From NCBI GenBank assembly GCA_002731875.1, contig PCCY01000004.1:7291-71290 (forward strand): 64,000 nucleotides of DNA, written 5' to 3'. The position numbers and the translations under genes are program-made. The notes beneath the pieces are model-generated. The model saw only the letters and a program-made list of their open reading frames with translations, searched no databases and was not told where the DNA came from. Position 1 is the stretch's first letter. Every line of letters starts with the position of its first letter. Shown here one piece after another: positions 18,989 to 29,386 of the stretch. The stretch comes from Roseobacter sp. (GTDB lineage: Bacteria > Pseudomonadota > Alphaproteobacteria > Rhodobacterales > Rhodobacteraceae).

Positions 18989-20157
18989 CAGACCGTTCCC
19001 AGTGGTTGGGCCCGTTCAACCAGTCGGGCGAAAAACGAGGCCCCTACCGGCGCGATCGCATCGTCAAAGTTGTACTGCGGATGGTGCAGCCCCGCGGTGT
19101 CGCCCTGCCCAAGAAACAAATATGCACCGGGACGTTTTTCCAGCATGTAGCTGAAGTCCTCCGCACCCATCTGGCGGCCGTATTCCGCGGTGACGTGGTC
19201 TTTGCCCGCCACATCATTCGCGACCGACACCGCAAAGTCCGCCTCATTGGGGGTATTGATGGTCGCCGGATAGCCTTTGTCATAGTCAAGCTGTGCCTCG
19301 ACCCCGTAACTTTGGGCCTGACCGGCAACGATCTGCTGCAAGCGCCGCATCACCATCGCCTGTACTTCCGTGTCGAAGGTCCTGACCGTGCCATTGATAT
19401 AGGCGGTGTCGGGGATGACGTTGTCGGCCGTGCCGGTGTGGATTTGTGTTACCGACACCACCAGATCATCTTGGGTATTGTGGTTGCGGCTGACGATCGT
19501 TTGGATGGCTTGGGCTATTCCGCAGGCCGCCACGATCGGGTCACGCGTCTGGTGCGGCATCGCCCCATGCCCCCCTGAGCCTTTGATGTTGATATGAAAG
19601 GTGTCCACGGCGGCCATGATCGGCCCCGATGAGGTAAAGAAGCCGCCCTTGTCCAAACCCGGCGCATTGTGCAGCGCATATACCTGCGAGATCTCGAAAC
19701 GGTCCAGCACGCCTTCGGCGACCATTACCTCGGCACCGCCGCCGGTTTCTTCCGCCGGCTGAAAGATCAATGCCACCCGCCCGGCGAAATTACGCGTTTC
19801 GGCCAGATACCTGGCCGCACCCAACAGCATTGTCGTGTGTCCGTCATGACCGCAGGCATGCATCCTGCCCTCGTGGGTGCTGGCGTACTCCACACCTGTG
19901 GCCTCGGGGATCGGCAGCCCGTCCATATCGGCGCGCAGCCCGATCGTCGGTCCCTTGCCCTGACCATTGATGATTGCGACCATGCCGGTTGTCGCAAACC
20001 CTTCGTGCAGCTCATCGACCCCGAATTCACGCAATTTTTCGGCAACAAAGGCAGCAGTCTTGTGGCATGCGTTGCCCAGTTCGGGAATCGTATGCAGATG
20101 CCTGCGCCATTCGGTCATTTCCGGGCCATAGTCTGCGATGCGGTTGACAACGGGCAT
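18988..20157 (-). CDS. M20 family amidohydrolase (hippurate hydrolase-like)
   Basis: A 389-residue metal-dependent amidohydrolase of the M20D group. Motifs include MHACGHDGHTTML (metal ligands Cys and His), QPAEETGGGAEVM (catalytic Glu pair), LHNAPG and SGGHGAMPH in the dimerisation domain. Members hydrolyse N-acyl amino acids or indole conjugates. The exact substrate is unknown. Leading the run amidohydrolase-ureohydrolase-ureohydrolase, it may release an amino or guanidino acid from an amide conjugate that the ureohydrolases then process. That pathway is my inference. It is divergent from mazG by 64 bases. Confidence 0.85.
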   Translation of the reverse strand: MPVVNRIADYGPEMTEWRRHLHTIPELGNACHKTAAFVAEKLREFGVDELHEGFATTGMVAIINGQGKGPTIGLRADMDGLPIPEATGVEYASTHEGRMHACGHDGHTTMLLGAARYLAETRNFAGRVALIFQPAEETGGGAEVMVAEGVLDRFEISQVYALHNAPGLDKGGFFTSSGPIMAAVDTFHINIKGSGGHGAMPHQTRDPIVAACGIAQAIQTIVSRNHNTQDDLVVSVTQIHTGTADNVIPDTAYINGTVRTFDTEVQAMVMRRLQQIVAGQAQSYGVEAQLDYDKGYPATINTPNEADFAVSVANDVAGKDHVTAEYGRQMGAEDFSYMLEKRPGAYLFLGQGDTAGLHHPQYNFDDAIAPVGASFFARLVERAQPLGTV

Positions 20158-20221
20158 TGGTGTGGACTCCTCGAGCGATGTTCGTCAGGTTGCATCTGAC
20201 ACCAGACACACGAGGGCTGCA

Positions 20222-21046
20222 ATGGCCGACACCAGAAATGATGCGCTGATCCACGACCGGGATGCCGGGATCGAACGATTGTTGGAGATCATGAGGCGCC
20301 TGCGCGATCCTGATACCGGCTGTCCGTGGGACATCGAACAGGATTTTGACAGTATTGCGCCCTATACCATTGAAGAGGCGTATGAAGTAGCTGACGCGAT
20401 CGAACGCTGTGACTGGCCTGAATTGGAAGGGGAATTGGGCGATCTGTTGCTTCAGACAGTCTATCATACCCAGATGGGTCAAGAGAAAGGGCATTTCAGT
20501 TTTCAATCGGTGGTGCGAAATATCTCGGACAAAATGGTTGCCCGGCATCCGCATGTGTTTGGCGACGAGAGCCGTGATAAATCTGCCGAACAACAAACCG
20601 CCGACTGGGAAGCGATCAAAGCCGCCGAACGCACGCACAAGGCGCAAGATGGTATCCTGGACGGTGTCGCGGTTGGACTGCCGGCGTTGTTGCGTGCGTA
20701 CAAGCTGCAAAAACGCGCAGCGCGGGTCGGGTTTGACTGGCCCGTCGTGGATGACGTGATCGCCAAAATCGCCGAAGAGGCAGCTGAACTGGTCGAAGCC
20801 CGCGATAGGCTGACCCCGGCAGAGGTCGAGGAAGAATACGGAGACCTGATGTTTGTCATGGCCAATCTGGGGCGACATCTTGGTGTCGAACCCGAAGCGG
20901 CCCTGCGCGCTGCCAACAAAAAGTTCATCCGCCGTTTCAACGGTGTTGAAGCGCGGTTGCGGGACATCGGCAAAACCCCGCAGGACAGTGACCTGACCGA
21001 AATGGACGCGCTCTGGGAGGCGGTAAAACACGCGGAACGCAGCTAG
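20222..21046 (+). CDS. mazG: Nucleoside triphosphate pyrophosphohydrolase
   Basis: A 274-residue protein with two MazG domains, hydrolysing nucleoside triphosphates to monophosphates for housecleaning or stringent-response control. The first domain has EEAYEVADAI (51-60) and ELGDLLLQ. The second repeats the pattern as EEAAELVEAR and EYGDLMFV; the acidic residues bind magnesium. GCPWD near residue 33 is a family hallmark. The ATG at 20222 was chosen over 20138, whose leader would overlap the divergent amidohydrolase start. Confidence 0.92.
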   Translation: MADTRNDALIHDRDAGIERLLEIMRRLRDPDTGCPWDIEQDFDSIAPYTIEEAYEVADAIERCDWPELEGELGDLLLQTVYHTQMGQEKGHFSFQSVVRNISDKMVARHPHVFGDESRDKSAEQQTADWEAIKAAERTHKAQDGILDGVAVGLPALLRAYKLQKRAARVGFDWPVVDDVIAKIAEEAAELVEARDRLTPAEVEEEYGDLMFVMANLGRHLGVEPEAALRAANKKFIRRFNGVEARLRDIGKTPQDSDLTEMDALWEAVKHAERS

Positions 21047-21120
21047 TCGCGCCCTAGCCTGCTGGACAAGGAGAGCAGGTTGCGGCAAGGCTCTGGCAGC
21101 ACGCCTGACAGGAGCACCGC

Positions 21121-22062
21121 ATGACACAGCGAAAGATTATCATCGACACTGATCCAGGTCAGGATGATGCCGTGGCGATCCTCGTCGCTTTGGCCAGCCC
21201 GGAAGATATCGACGTTCTGGGCATCACCTGTGTGGCGGGCAATGTGCCGTTGGATCTGACCACCCGCAACGCGCGTATTGTCTGCGAACTGGCCGGTAAA
21301 CCGGAGGTCAGAGTATTTGCCGGCTGTGACCGCCCGTTGGGGCGCGATCTGGTCACAGCAGAACACGTTCATGGTAAAACCGGTCTTGATGGTCCCGATC
21401 TGCCCGAACCGACGATGGCGATGGCCGATGGCCATGCGGTGGATTTCATCATCGACAGCTTGCGCGACCACGCACCCGGCACCGTTACGCTATGCCCACT
21501 AGGGCCGCTTACCAATATCGCGACGGCGCTGCAAAAGGCACCCGATATCGCCAGACGTATCGCCAAGATCGTTCTGATGGGCGGTGGCTATTTCGAAGGC
21601 GGCAACATCACACCGGCCGCCGAGTTCAACATATATGTGGACCCCGAAGCCGCCGATATTGTTTTCAAATGCGGCGCGCCTATCGTTGTGATGCCGTTGG
21701 ATGTGACGCACAAAGCGCTTGTTACCAAAGATCGCAACGACGCATTCCGGGATATCGGCAGTCCGGTCGGTATCGCGGTTGCGCAAATGACCGAATTCTT
21801 TGAACGCTTTGACAAGGAAAAATACGGGTCGGATGGCGCTCCGTTGCATGACCCTTGCGTCATCGCATACCTAATTCAGCCCGATCTTTTCCAAGGCCGT
21901 CATATCAACGTCGAGATCGAAACCCACAGTGAACTGACGATGGGCATGACGGTCGCAGATTGGTGGGGCGTCACAGATCGTGCACCCAATGCCACCTTCA
22001 TGAACGGCATCGACGCCGACGGGTTCTTTGATTTGCTGACCGCCAGGTTGGCCCGGCTATGA
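21121..22062 (+). CDS. Inosine/uridine-preferring nucleoside hydrolase
   Basis: A 313-residue nucleoside N-ribohydrolase. The N-terminal calcium-binding motif DTDPGQDDA is at 9-17. Other family segments are GPLTNIA, KIVLMGGGY, AEFNIYVDPEAA and HDPCVIAYL. It cleaves purine or pyrimidine ribonucleosides to base and ribose for salvage. Its stop overlaps the start of the GNAT gene (ATGA), so the two are coupled. Substrate preference cannot be told from the sequence alone. Confidence 0.9.
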   Translation: MTQRKIIIDTDPGQDDAVAILVALASPEDIDVLGITCVAGNVPLDLTTRNARIVCELAGKPEVRVFAGCDRPLGRDLVTAEHVHGKTGLDGPDLPEPTMAMADGHAVDFIIDSLRDHAPGTVTLCPLGPLTNIATALQKAPDIARRIAKIVLMGGGYFEGGNITPAAEFNIYVDPEAADIVFKCGAPIVVMPLDVTHKALVTKDRNDAFRDIGSPVGIAVAQMTEFFERFDKEKYGSDGAPLHDPCVIAYLIQPDLFQGRHINVEIETHSELTMGMTVADWWGVTDRAPNATFMNGIDADGFFDLLTARLARL

Positions 22063-22508
22063 GCGCGGCTTTCACCCTCGCCAAACCCGAACACCTGGAC
22101 AGGTTGGTGTCATTGGTCGCCGCATATCATGCCGAAGAAGGTATCGAGCAGACGGAAGAAACGCGACGCAACGGCCTTGCGCCGCTGCTGGATGGTATTC
22201 CGCATGGCGTCGCTTACCTTATCGGACCCGCGCGCGCGCCGATCGGGTATATCATCCTGACGTTCGGGTGGTCGGTGGAATTTGGCGGGCTGGATGCCTT
22301 CGTAGACGAAATCTATGTTCGCCCCGGCGTTCGTGGGCGTGGCATCGCGACCGAAGCCTTGATGGCAGTCCCGAACGCGCTGGCTGGCGGCGGGATCAAG
22401 GCAATACATATCGAAGTCGCCCGTGCCAATGGGATTGCACAAAAACTGTATGCCCGAGCCGGATTTAAACCGCGCGATGACTATATGCTGATGTCGCGCA
22501 AGTTCTGA
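22059..22508 (+). CDS. GNAT family N-acetyltransferase
   Basis: A 149-residue single-domain acetyltransferase. The acetyl-CoA pyrophosphate loop is seen in VRPGVRGRGIATEALM, followed by a strand IKAIHIEVARANG and the C-terminal LYARAGFKPRDDY motif. FVDEIYV precedes motif A, as in the family. The acceptor is unknown. The start codon overlaps the nucleoside hydrolase stop, so the two proteins are made together, but no common pathway is evident. Confidence 0.85.
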   Translation: MSAAFTLAKPEHLDRLVSLVAAYHAEEGIEQTEETRRNGLAPLLDGIPHGVAYLIGPARAPIGYIILTFGWSVEFGGLDAFVDEIYVRPGVRGRGIATEALMAVPNALAGGGIKAIHIEVARANGIAQKLYARAGFKPRDDYMLMSRKF

Positions 22509-22549
22509 TCGGACTGGCAAAGGCTGTGGGTCGACCCTATATCTGACAT

Positions 22550-23962
22550 ATGACGATTACAGCCCCCTTCGATAATAGCTATGCAGCCCTGCCAGAGGGT
22601 TTCTTCAGCCGTATCAATCCGACGCCCGTGGCAAACCCGCGGCTGTTGGCGTTCAACGAATCCTTGGCATCGTCGCTGGGGTTAGAATTCGCGACAAAAG
22701 ACGACCTTGCCTTCGTTCTTGGCGGAAACGAACTGCCGGTCGGCGCTGATCCGCTGGCGCAGTTGTACGCCGGGCATCAGTTTGGCAGTTACAACCCACA
22801 GCTAGGGGACGGACGGGCGATCTTGCTTGGTGAAGTCGTCGACAGAACGGGCAAGCGCCGCGACATCCAGCTCAAGGGATCGGGGCGCACCCCGTATTCT
22901 CGGGGTGGCGATGGACGGGCCTGGCTGGGTCCGGTCCTGCGCGAGTATGTGGTGTCCGAGGCGATGCACGCCTTGGGCATTCCGACCACCCGTGCCCTTG
23001 CCGCCGTCGCTACCGGAGAAGACGTTTATCGCGAAACCGCCCTTCCGGGTGCTGTACTTACTCGCGTCGCCTCCAGTCACCTGCGGGTAGGCACTTTTCA
23101 AGTCTATGCGCACCGCGGCGAGATCGAGAACCTCAGACTATTGACGCAATATGCGATAGAACGTCACTATCCTGACGCGGACGGCCCGATGGGTCTGTTG
23201 CGCGCGGTATGTGACCGCCAGGCAGACCTGATCGCGTCCTGGATGTCTGTCGGGTTTATCCACGGGGTGATGAATACAGATAACTGCGCTATTTCCGGCG
23301 AGACCATAGATTATGGCCCCTGCGCGTTTATGGATGCCTTCCACGTCAACCGGGTCTTCAGCTCGATAGATCGCCAGGGCCGCTATGCCTTTTCCAATCA
23401 GCCGCAAATCGCGGTGTGGAATATGGCGCAGTTGGCAACAGCCTTGCTACCGTTGCTTGAAAACTCCGACGCAGCGTTGGCCGAAGCGACGCAGATCGTT
23501 CACGCCATGTCGGATCAGATCGAAACCGCGTGGCGCACGCGCTTCGCGGCAAAAATCGGCATCACTTCCCCCACCAAGCAAGACCGCGCGTTGATCGATG
23601 ACCTGTTGGTGTTGATGCAAAAGGACGGAGCTGATTTCACCAATTCCTTCCGCGCCTTGTCGGGCGATGATGCGGTGGCTCAATTCACTGACCGGGTCGG
23701 GTTTGCCGCGTGGCGGGAAAAATGGCGCGCGCGCCTTGCAGCCGAGGACGACCCCGAAGCGGTCATGAATGCCGCCAACCCGGTTATCATTCCGCGCAAT
23801 CACCGGATCGAGGAAATGATACAGGCGGCGGTTGCGGGCGACATGGCTCCGTTCAATCGGTTGATGGACGCACTGGCCACCCCGTTTACGGCGACCGACC
23901 CCGAATTGCACCGCCCGCCAAGTCAGGATGAAATCGTGCCGGCCACATTCTGCGGGACTTAG
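22550..23962 (+). CDS. selO: Protein adenylyltransferase SelO (YdiU)
   Basis: A 470-residue pseudokinase-fold enzyme that transfers AMP from ATP to Ser, Thr or Tyr of target proteins and takes part in redox homeostasis. Conserved segments are YAGHQFGSYNPQLGDGRA, QLKGSGRTPYSRGGDGRA and the active-site NTDNCAISGETIDYGPCAF. The C-terminus ends FCGT, keeping the near-terminal redox cysteine found in E. coli SelO and replaced by selenocysteine in mitochondrial homologues. The gene converges with an EamA gene, with only four bases between their stops. Confidence 0.93.
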   Translation: MTITAPFDNSYAALPEGFFSRINPTPVANPRLLAFNESLASSLGLEFATKDDLAFVLGGNELPVGADPLAQLYAGHQFGSYNPQLGDGRAILLGEVVDRTGKRRDIQLKGSGRTPYSRGGDGRAWLGPVLREYVVSEAMHALGIPTTRALAAVATGEDVYRETALPGAVLTRVASSHLRVGTFQVYAHRGEIENLRLLTQYAIERHYPDADGPMGLLRAVCDRQADLIASWMSVGFIHGVMNTDNCAISGETIDYGPCAFMDAFHVNRVFSSIDRQGRYAFSNQPQIAVWNMAQLATALLPLLENSDAALAEATQIVHAMSDQIETAWRTRFAAKIGITSPTKQDRALIDDLLVLMQKDGADFTNSFRALSGDDAVAQFTDRVGFAAWREKWRARLAAEDDPEAVMNAANPVIIPRNHRIEEMIQAAVAGDMAPFNRLMDALATPFTATDPELHRPPSQDEIVPATFCGT

Positions 23963-23966
23963 TGCC

Positions 23967-24857
23967 TCAGGCGATCATGCGGGGTTTGCGGTTGATCAGA
24001 TAGATACCCGCCGCAATCAGCGCCAAGGCTGCCCAGACGGACAGGGCCACGTGTTCCGACAGCAGTACCCAACCCAGAATGACTGACAATACCGGTGACA
24101 GAAAGCTGAACGATGCCACGCCCGATGCCGGATAAACCGACATCAGCCAGAACCAGGCGAGAAAGCCGAAACTGGCAACTGCGAATATCTGAAAGGTCAG
24201 TCCGGCCAGGTGGATCAACTGTACATCGCGCACAAGCGGGCCGAACAGCGGGGCCATCAGCACCAGAATGGGCCCGGAGATCGCAACCTGGCACATCAGT
24301 TGCTGCGCAGGCGGCACTTTCTCAAGCGGGGTGACACGCACCAAAAGCGCAATGCCTGCCCAGCTTAACGCCGCCAACAAGGCCAGCAGATCGCCGGTCC
24401 AGCTGACATGCCCGCCGCTTCTGTTGCCGAGCGCCACCGCAATACCGAGCATGGCAAGCATCAAGCCGATGATCTTGGTGCTGGTCAGCCGCTCGTCAGG
24501 CAACAGAAAGTTTACCGCAATCGTCAGCCAGACCGGCATCGAATAGAAAATCACCGACGCGCGGCTGACTGTCGTGGTATCCAACGCGACAAAAAGACAG
24601 GTGAATTCAAAGGTAAACAGAATTCCCGACAACACCGCAGCCCCCCAGGCCGCCCGAGGGAAGGCAAAGCTGACACCGCGCATTTTCATCCAGATCACCA
24701 GCACCACGATTGCCCCCAGCGACCGCAGTCCGGCCGAGAACACCGGGTTGAACCCCCCATTGGTCACCTTGATCACTACTTGGTTGAAGGCAAGGTTAAG
24801 CGCGAACGCGATCAATGCGATGGCACCGAATGCGTCGATATGAGATTTGCGTTCCAT
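23967..24857 (-). CDS. EamA/DMT family transporter
   Basis: A 296-residue membrane protein with ten predicted spans in two repeated EamA halves. The first half includes LNLAFNQVVIKVTNGGF, and the second ends with SVILGWVLLSEHVALSVW, a hallmark of drug/metabolite exporters. The ATG at 24857 gives the expected short cytoplasmic N-terminus; a 58-residue longer frame runs into the divergent DUF533 promoter. Substrate is unknown. Confidence 0.87.
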   Translation of the reverse strand: MERKSHIDAFGAIALIAFALNLAFNQVVIKVTNGGFNPVFSAGLRSLGAIVVLVIWMKMRGVSFAFPRAAWGAAVLSGILFTFEFTCLFVALDTTTVSRASVIFYSMPVWLTIAVNFLLPDERLTSTKIIGLMLAMLGIAVALGNRSGGHVSWTGDLLALLAALSWAGIALLVRVTPLEKVPPAQQLMCQVAISGPILVLMAPLFGPLVRDVQLIHLAGLTFQIFAVASFGFLAWFWLMSVYPASGVASFSFLSPVLSVILGWVLLSEHVALSVWAALALIAAGIYLINRKPRMIA

Positions 24858-24974
24858 TTGGACAGAAACCCGCGACGGCAAAGCTTTGTCAATCGCATTT
24901 CCGCTTATGGTCGCGATGTAGAGGAACAGTTGACCTTGGTTCTTGGTTGGGCCTGAGCACAGGCTGTTTCCCTG

Positions 24975-24990
24975 TGTTGACTGTTCAACA
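24975..24990. promoter_or_regulatory. Inverted repeat upstream of DUF533 gene
   Basis: TGTTGA (24975-24980) and TCAACA (24985-24990) flank CTGT. The dyad sits 23 bases before the DUF533 start and in the divergent intergenic region shared with the EamA gene, a place suited to an operator. No regulator was identified. Confidence 0.3.
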
Positions 24991-25012
24991 ATATAACCAG
25001 GGGTGACCAACC

Positions 25013-25852
25013 ATGAGCTTGATGAGAACATTGGCCAAAGTGGCTATCGGTGTGGCTGTGGCCAAAGGCGCGAAAGCTGTCATGCAGAACAACAAGTCCG
25101 GCGCTGGTGGGGGTGGTCTTGGCGGTCTATTGGGCGGACTAACCGGCGGCGGCAACAACCGATCCACGGAAGCCGGCGGTGCAAATACACGGTCTGGGGG
25201 CGGTATCGAAGACATGCTTGGCGGGTTGCTTGGGGGCACCTCGGGCACGAACCAAGGCGGCTTGGGCGGATTGCTGGACCGGTTCGGCAGCTCTTCCGGC
25301 GGCCGTTCGTCAGCCGGATTGGGTGGTCTCGGCGGTCTGCTTGGCGGTCTGGCAGGCGCTGCGGGCGCGGGCGGGATGATGTCGGGACTGGACCGTAAGG
25401 TTGAAGCCGCGCCGGACCGACCCGAGGCCGATTTCGGGGCTGTGCTGAATTCTCAGTTCGACAGCACCGGTGCCAAACCGGTGACGCCCTCCAAGGATCA
25501 GGAAGCCCTGGCCGGTTTGATGATTTCCGCGATGATCCAGGCGGCAAAATCGGACGGGACTTTCGACGACAAGGAACGTGAAAAACTGCTGTCAAAGCTC
25601 AGCGGTGCCGATCCGGATGAAGAAGCTTTCGTCACGGCACAGATGGAGGCGCCCGTGGATGTCGATAATCTTGTAGCGCAGACCCCCGATGGAATGGGGC
25701 CCAAGGTTTATGCGATGGCCTTGCTCGCGATTGAGCTGGATACCCAGCAGGAGGCGCAGTTCTTGCACAAGCTCGCCAACGGTTACGGGATGACCCCGGA
25801 CGAGGTCAACGATATCCACGCGCAGGTCGGCGTACCGTCGCTTTATGCCTGA
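25013..25852 (+). CDS. DUF533/TerB-like protein
   Basis: A 279-residue protein. The N-terminal half is glycine-rich with repeated GGLGGLLGG units (residues about 30-120). The C-terminal half is a helical TerB-like DUF533 domain (ALAGLMISAMIQAAKSDGTFDDKEREKLL), similar to E. coli YebE. Early residues LAKVAIGVAVAKGAKAVM are moderately hydrophobic and may be a membrane-associated helix. Function is unknown; the glycine repeats resemble those that loosely embed in membranes. Confidence 0.8.
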   Translation: MSLMRTLAKVAIGVAVAKGAKAVMQNNKSGAGGGGLGGLLGGLTGGGNNRSTEAGGANTRSGGGIEDMLGGLLGGTSGTNQGGLGGLLDRFGSSSGGRSSAGLGGLGGLLGGLAGAAGAGGMMSGLDRKVEAAPDRPEADFGAVLNSQFDSTGAKPVTPSKDQEALAGLMISAMIQAAKSDGTFDDKEREKLLSKLSGADPDEEAFVTAQMEAPVDVDNLVAQTPDGMGPKVYAMALLAIELDTQQEAQFLHKLANGYGMTPDEVNDIHAQVGVPSLYA

Positions 25853-25872
25853 AACAAGAATGCCAAAACCTG

Positions 25873-25897
25873 GGCCGAGCCGATCTTGGCTCAGGCC
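25873..25897. terminator. Hairpin between DUF533 gene and mfd
   Basis: GGCCGAGCC (ending near 25881) and GGCTCaGGCC (25888-25897) form a stem with one bulged base, followed by TTT on the plus strand. It overlaps the last codons of the convergent mfd gene and may terminate the DUF533 transcript. Confidence 0.4.
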
Positions 25898-28800
25898 TTT
25901 ACCTTGGCATCCTGTTTTTCTTTGGCAATGACGTGTCCTGCCAAATCGCGGGCAATCGCGAAGGCACCTTTTATCTTGTCGGTTTCGGTTGCCCAGTCAC
26001 GACGCACCACGATTCTGTTATCCTTGACCTTGGCCAGGCCTCGTTGATCCTGAATGAATGTCACCAACCCCTCGGGGGATGCGAATTTGTCGTTGTGGAA
26101 TTGGATGGTGACGCCTTTGGGGCCGCCGTCAAGCTTGGCGATACCTGCCCGTTTGCACATCGCCTTGATCCGGATCACCAGCATCAGCGTATTCACTTCG
26201 CGCGGCAGCTTGCCGAACCGGTCGATCAGTTCGGCGGCGAAGCCCTCAAGTTCGACCTTGGTGGTCAGGCCCGACAACCGCCGGTAAAGTCCCAGCCGCA
26301 CATCCAGATCGGGAACGTATGCTTCGGGAATCAAAACAGGCACGCCCAGATTGATCTGCGGAGCCCATTGGCCGTCATCGTCGATCACGCCCTCCAGTTC
26401 GCCCGCCTTGATCTTGGCGATCGCGTCTTCCAGCATGGATTGATAAAGCTCGAATCCCACATCGCGCATCTGGCCGGACTGTTCCTCGCCCAGCAGGTTG
26501 CCCGCACCGCGAATATCAAGATCCTGCGACGCCAGCGTAAAGCCTGCCCCTAGCGTATCAAGGCTTCCCAATACCCTAAGACGTTTTTCAGCCGTCGCAG
26601 TCAGCTTGGCGCGGGGTTTGGTTGTCAGGTAGGCATAGGCGCGGGTTTTCGACCGGCCCACCCTGCCCCTGATCTGGTAAAGCTGCGCCAGCCCGAACAT
26701 GTCGGCACGGTGCACGATCATGGTGTTGGCGGTCGGGATGTCCAGACCGGATTCCACAATCGTCGTTGCCAGCAAGATGTCGTACTTGCCATCATAGAAG
26801 GCGTTCATTCGGTCATCAAGCTCGCCCGCCGCCATCTGGCCATGTGCTACCAGATAGGTCAGTTCGGGCAACTGTTCTTTCAGGAATGCTTCGATTTCAG
26901 GAAGGTCAGATATTCGCGGTACCACATAGAACGATTGTCCGCCGCGATAATGTTCGCGCAACAGTGCTTCGCGCAGGGTCACGGCGTCAAATTCGCTGAC
27001 ATAGGTACGGATCGCCAGGCGATCCACGGGCGGTGTACCGATGATCGACAGATCGCGCACACCTGTCAGGCTCAATTGCAGGGTGCGGGGAATGGGCGTC
27101 GCTGTCAGGGTCAGCACATGAATATCGGTGCGCATCGCCTTGAGCCGTTCCTTGTGTCCGACGCCAAAATGCTGTTCTTCATCGATGATCAGCAGGCCCA
27201 GGTTGTTGAACTTGATGCTTTTTGCCAGCAGTGCATGGGTGCCGACCACAATGTCGACAGTACCGCGGGCCATGCCTTCGCGGGTGGCGTTTGCGTCTTT
27301 CGCAGAAACAAAACGCGACAATTGCCGAACCTCGAGAGGGAAGCCCCGGAACCGTTCCGCAAATGACTTATAGTGCTGCCGTGCCAGCAGGGTCGTCGGC
27401 GCAATGATCGCCACCTGAAGGCCGGACATGGCCGCGACAAAAGCGGCGCGCATCGCCACCTCGGTCTTGCCAAAGCCCACGTCGCCACAAATCAGACGGT
27501 CCATCGGGTTGCCGCTGGTCAGATCATCCAGCACATCCGAAATGGCGGTCATCTGATCTTCCGTTTCAGTATACGGGAAACGGGCCGCAAAGGCGTCCCA
27601 CATGCCCGGCGGCGGGTCCATGACCGGTGCCTTGCGCAGGGCACGTTCCGCCGCGATGCGGATAAGCTTGTCGGCCATCTCGCGGATGCGTTCCTTGAGC
27701 TTGGCTTTCTTCGATTGCCATGCACCGCCACCCAGCTTGTCCAGCAACCCTTCCTCGTGACCGTATCGCGAGAGCAGCTCGATGTTTTCAACAGGCAGGT
27801 AAAGCTTTGAGTTTTCGGCATATTCCAACAAAAGGCACTCGTGCGCGGCCCCAGCGGCGGTGATGACCTCCATTCCCAGATAACGACCGATACCGTGATC
27901 CACATGCACCACAAGGTCACCCGGGCTCAGCGATTGGGCTTCGGTGAGGAAATTATCCGCCCGCCGCTTGCGTTTTGCCGACCGGATCAAGCGGTCACCC
28001 AGAACGTCCTGCTCGGAGATAACAGTAAGCCCCGGTGCCTCGAACCCGTGCTCCAACGCCCAAACGGCAAGGTACAAACCGCGTTTGCCGATGCGGGTGC
28101 CGTCGGGAATAGGGATCGCTTCGCCAAGACCCTCGTCTTCGATAAGCCCGGTCAACCGTTCCCGGGCCCCTTCGGAATAGCTGGCGATGATCACCGGCCC
28201 ATCTTGAAGCTTTACCTTAATGTGTGACGCTAACGCACCGAATAAGCTTAGAGATTCTTGTTGTCTTTCAGGGGCAAAATTGCGCCCGATGCGCCCGCCT
28301 GCATCCAGTACATTAAGGCCGATGGGTTGCGGTAGCGGTTTGAAGTTGATGACCCGTTTGCCGCCAAGAGCGGCGTCCCAGGCGCTGTCGTTCAGGTACA
28401 GCCCTTCGGGAGGCGCGGGCTTGTACACGCTGTCCATCTTTGACCGGTTGGTCATGGCAAGGCGGCGTGTTTCGTATTGGTCGGCAATGCTGTCCCAACG
28501 GGCCAACCGCTGCCCGGTTACCTGATCGTCCAAGCTGACGGTCGCATCTGGCAGATAGTCGAACAGGGTTTCCAACTTTTCGTGGAAAAACGCCATCCAG
28601 TGTTCCGCACCTTGGTGTTTGCGCCCCGCACTGATCGCTTCGTATAGCGGGTCATCCGTGCCTGCCGCGCCAAATTCAATACGGTAGTTCTGCCGAAACC
28701 GTGTGATCGCAGCCTCATCCAGGATGATTTCGCTGACCGGGGCCAGCTCTACCAATTCCAGCTTTTCTGTGGTGCGCTGCGTCAACGGATCAAATCGGCG

Positions 28801-29355
28801 CGCCCCGTCCAGGGTATCTCCGAACAGGTCCAACCGCACCGGGCCAAGGTCACCCGGGGGGAAAATGTCAATGATACCGCCCCGGACCGCGTAGTCGCCG
28901 GGCTCGGTTACCGTGGGGCTTTGAACGAAACCCATCCGCACCAGGAACTGCCGCAGGGCCGCTTCGTCGATACGGTCCCCGACCCGGGCGGAAAATGCGG
29001 CGTCGCGCAGGATGCTGCGGGCCGGAACCCGCTGCGTGGCGGCGTTTATGGTTGTCAGTAGAATGAACTGCGCCGGCATCTCGTGCACCAACCCGGCCAG
29101 CGTTGCCATTCGCTGCGCCGAGATATCGGCATTGGGTGAAACACGGTCATAGGGCAGACAATCCCAGCCGGGAAAGGTGAAAACCGGTGTGCCGGGGGCA
29201 AAGAACCGCAGGGCAGCCTGAAGCGCCGCCATCCGCTTGTCATCGCGGGCGACGTGCAGCACCGGGGTATTGGTCTTGCTTAATTCATCCAGAAGTGCGC
29301 GGGCATCGTAGCCTTCGGGAACGCCCGATAGCGTTATGTGATTGGTATTTACCAT
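25891..29355 (-). CDS. mfd: Transcription-repair coupling factor Mfd
   Basis: A 1154-residue translocase that removes stalled RNA polymerase at DNA lesions and recruits UvrA. The order is: an N-terminal UvrB-like region with [11 protein letters not shown], an RNA-polymerase-interacting CarD-like domain ([16 protein letters not shown]), a RecG-like motor with Walker [10 protein letters not shown] (near 625) and DEEQ box [10 protein letters not shown] (near 725). Motif VI is seen in [16 protein letters not shown], followed by a C-terminal domain. Length matches the family. The next gene downstream is convergent; hemB lies upstream in the other direction. Confidence 0.96.
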   Translation of the reverse strand: MVNTNHITLSGVPEGYDARALLDELSKTNTPVLHVARDDKRMAALQAALRFFAPGTPVFTFPGWDCLPYDRVSPNADISAQRMATLAGLVHEMPAQFILLTTINAATQRVPARSILRDAAFSARVGDRIDEAALRQFLVRMGFVQSPTVTEPGDYAVRGGIIDIFPPGDLGPVRLDLFGDTLDGARRFDPLTQRTTEKLELVELAPVSEIILDEAAITRFRQNYRIEFGAAGTDDPLYEAISAGRKHQGAEHWMAFFHEKLETLFDYLPDATVSLDDQVTGQRLARWDSIADQYETRRLAMTNRSKMDSVYKPAPPEGLYLNDSAWDAALGGKRVINFKPLPQPIGLNVLDAGGRIGRNFAPERQQESLSLFGALASHIKVKLQDGPVIIASYSEGARERLTGLIEDEGLGEAIPIPDGTRIGKRGLYLAVWALEHGFEAPGLTVISEQDVLGDRLIRSAKRKRRADNFLTEAQSLSPGDLVVHVDHGIGRYLGMEVITAAGAAHECLLLEYAENSKLYLPVENIELLSRYGHEEGLLDKLGGGAWQSKKAKLKERIREMADKLIRIAAERALRKAPVMDPPPGMWDAFAARFPYTETEDQMTAISDVLDDLTSGNPMDRLICGDVGFGKTEVAMRAAFVAAMSGLQVAIIAPTTLLARQHYKSFAERFRGFPLEVRQLSRFVSAKDANATREGMARGTVDIVVGTHALLAKSIKFNNLGLLIIDEEQHFGVGHKERLKAMRTDIHVLTLTATPIPRTLQLSLTGVRDLSIIGTPPVDRLAIRTYVSEFDAVTLREALLREHYRGGQSFYVVPRISDLPEIEAFLKEQLPELTYLVAHGQMAAGELDDRMNAFYDGKYDILLATTIVESGLDIPTANTMIVHRADMFGLAQLYQIRGRVGRSKTRAYAYLTTKPRAKLTATAEKRLRVLGSLDTLGAGFTLASQDLDIRGAGNLLGEEQSGQMRDVGFELYQSMLEDAIAKIKAGELEGVIDDDGQWAPQINLGVPVLIPEAYVPDLDVRLGLYRRLSGLTTKVELEGFAAELIDRFGKLPREVNTLMLVIRIKAMCKRAGIAKLDGGPKGVTIQFHNDKFASPEGLVTFIQDQRGLAKVKDNRIVVRRDWATETDKIKGAFAIARDLAGHVIAKEKQDAKVKA

Positions 29356-29386
29356 GAGGTGTCACTTGATCCTGGTACGTGTTTTG

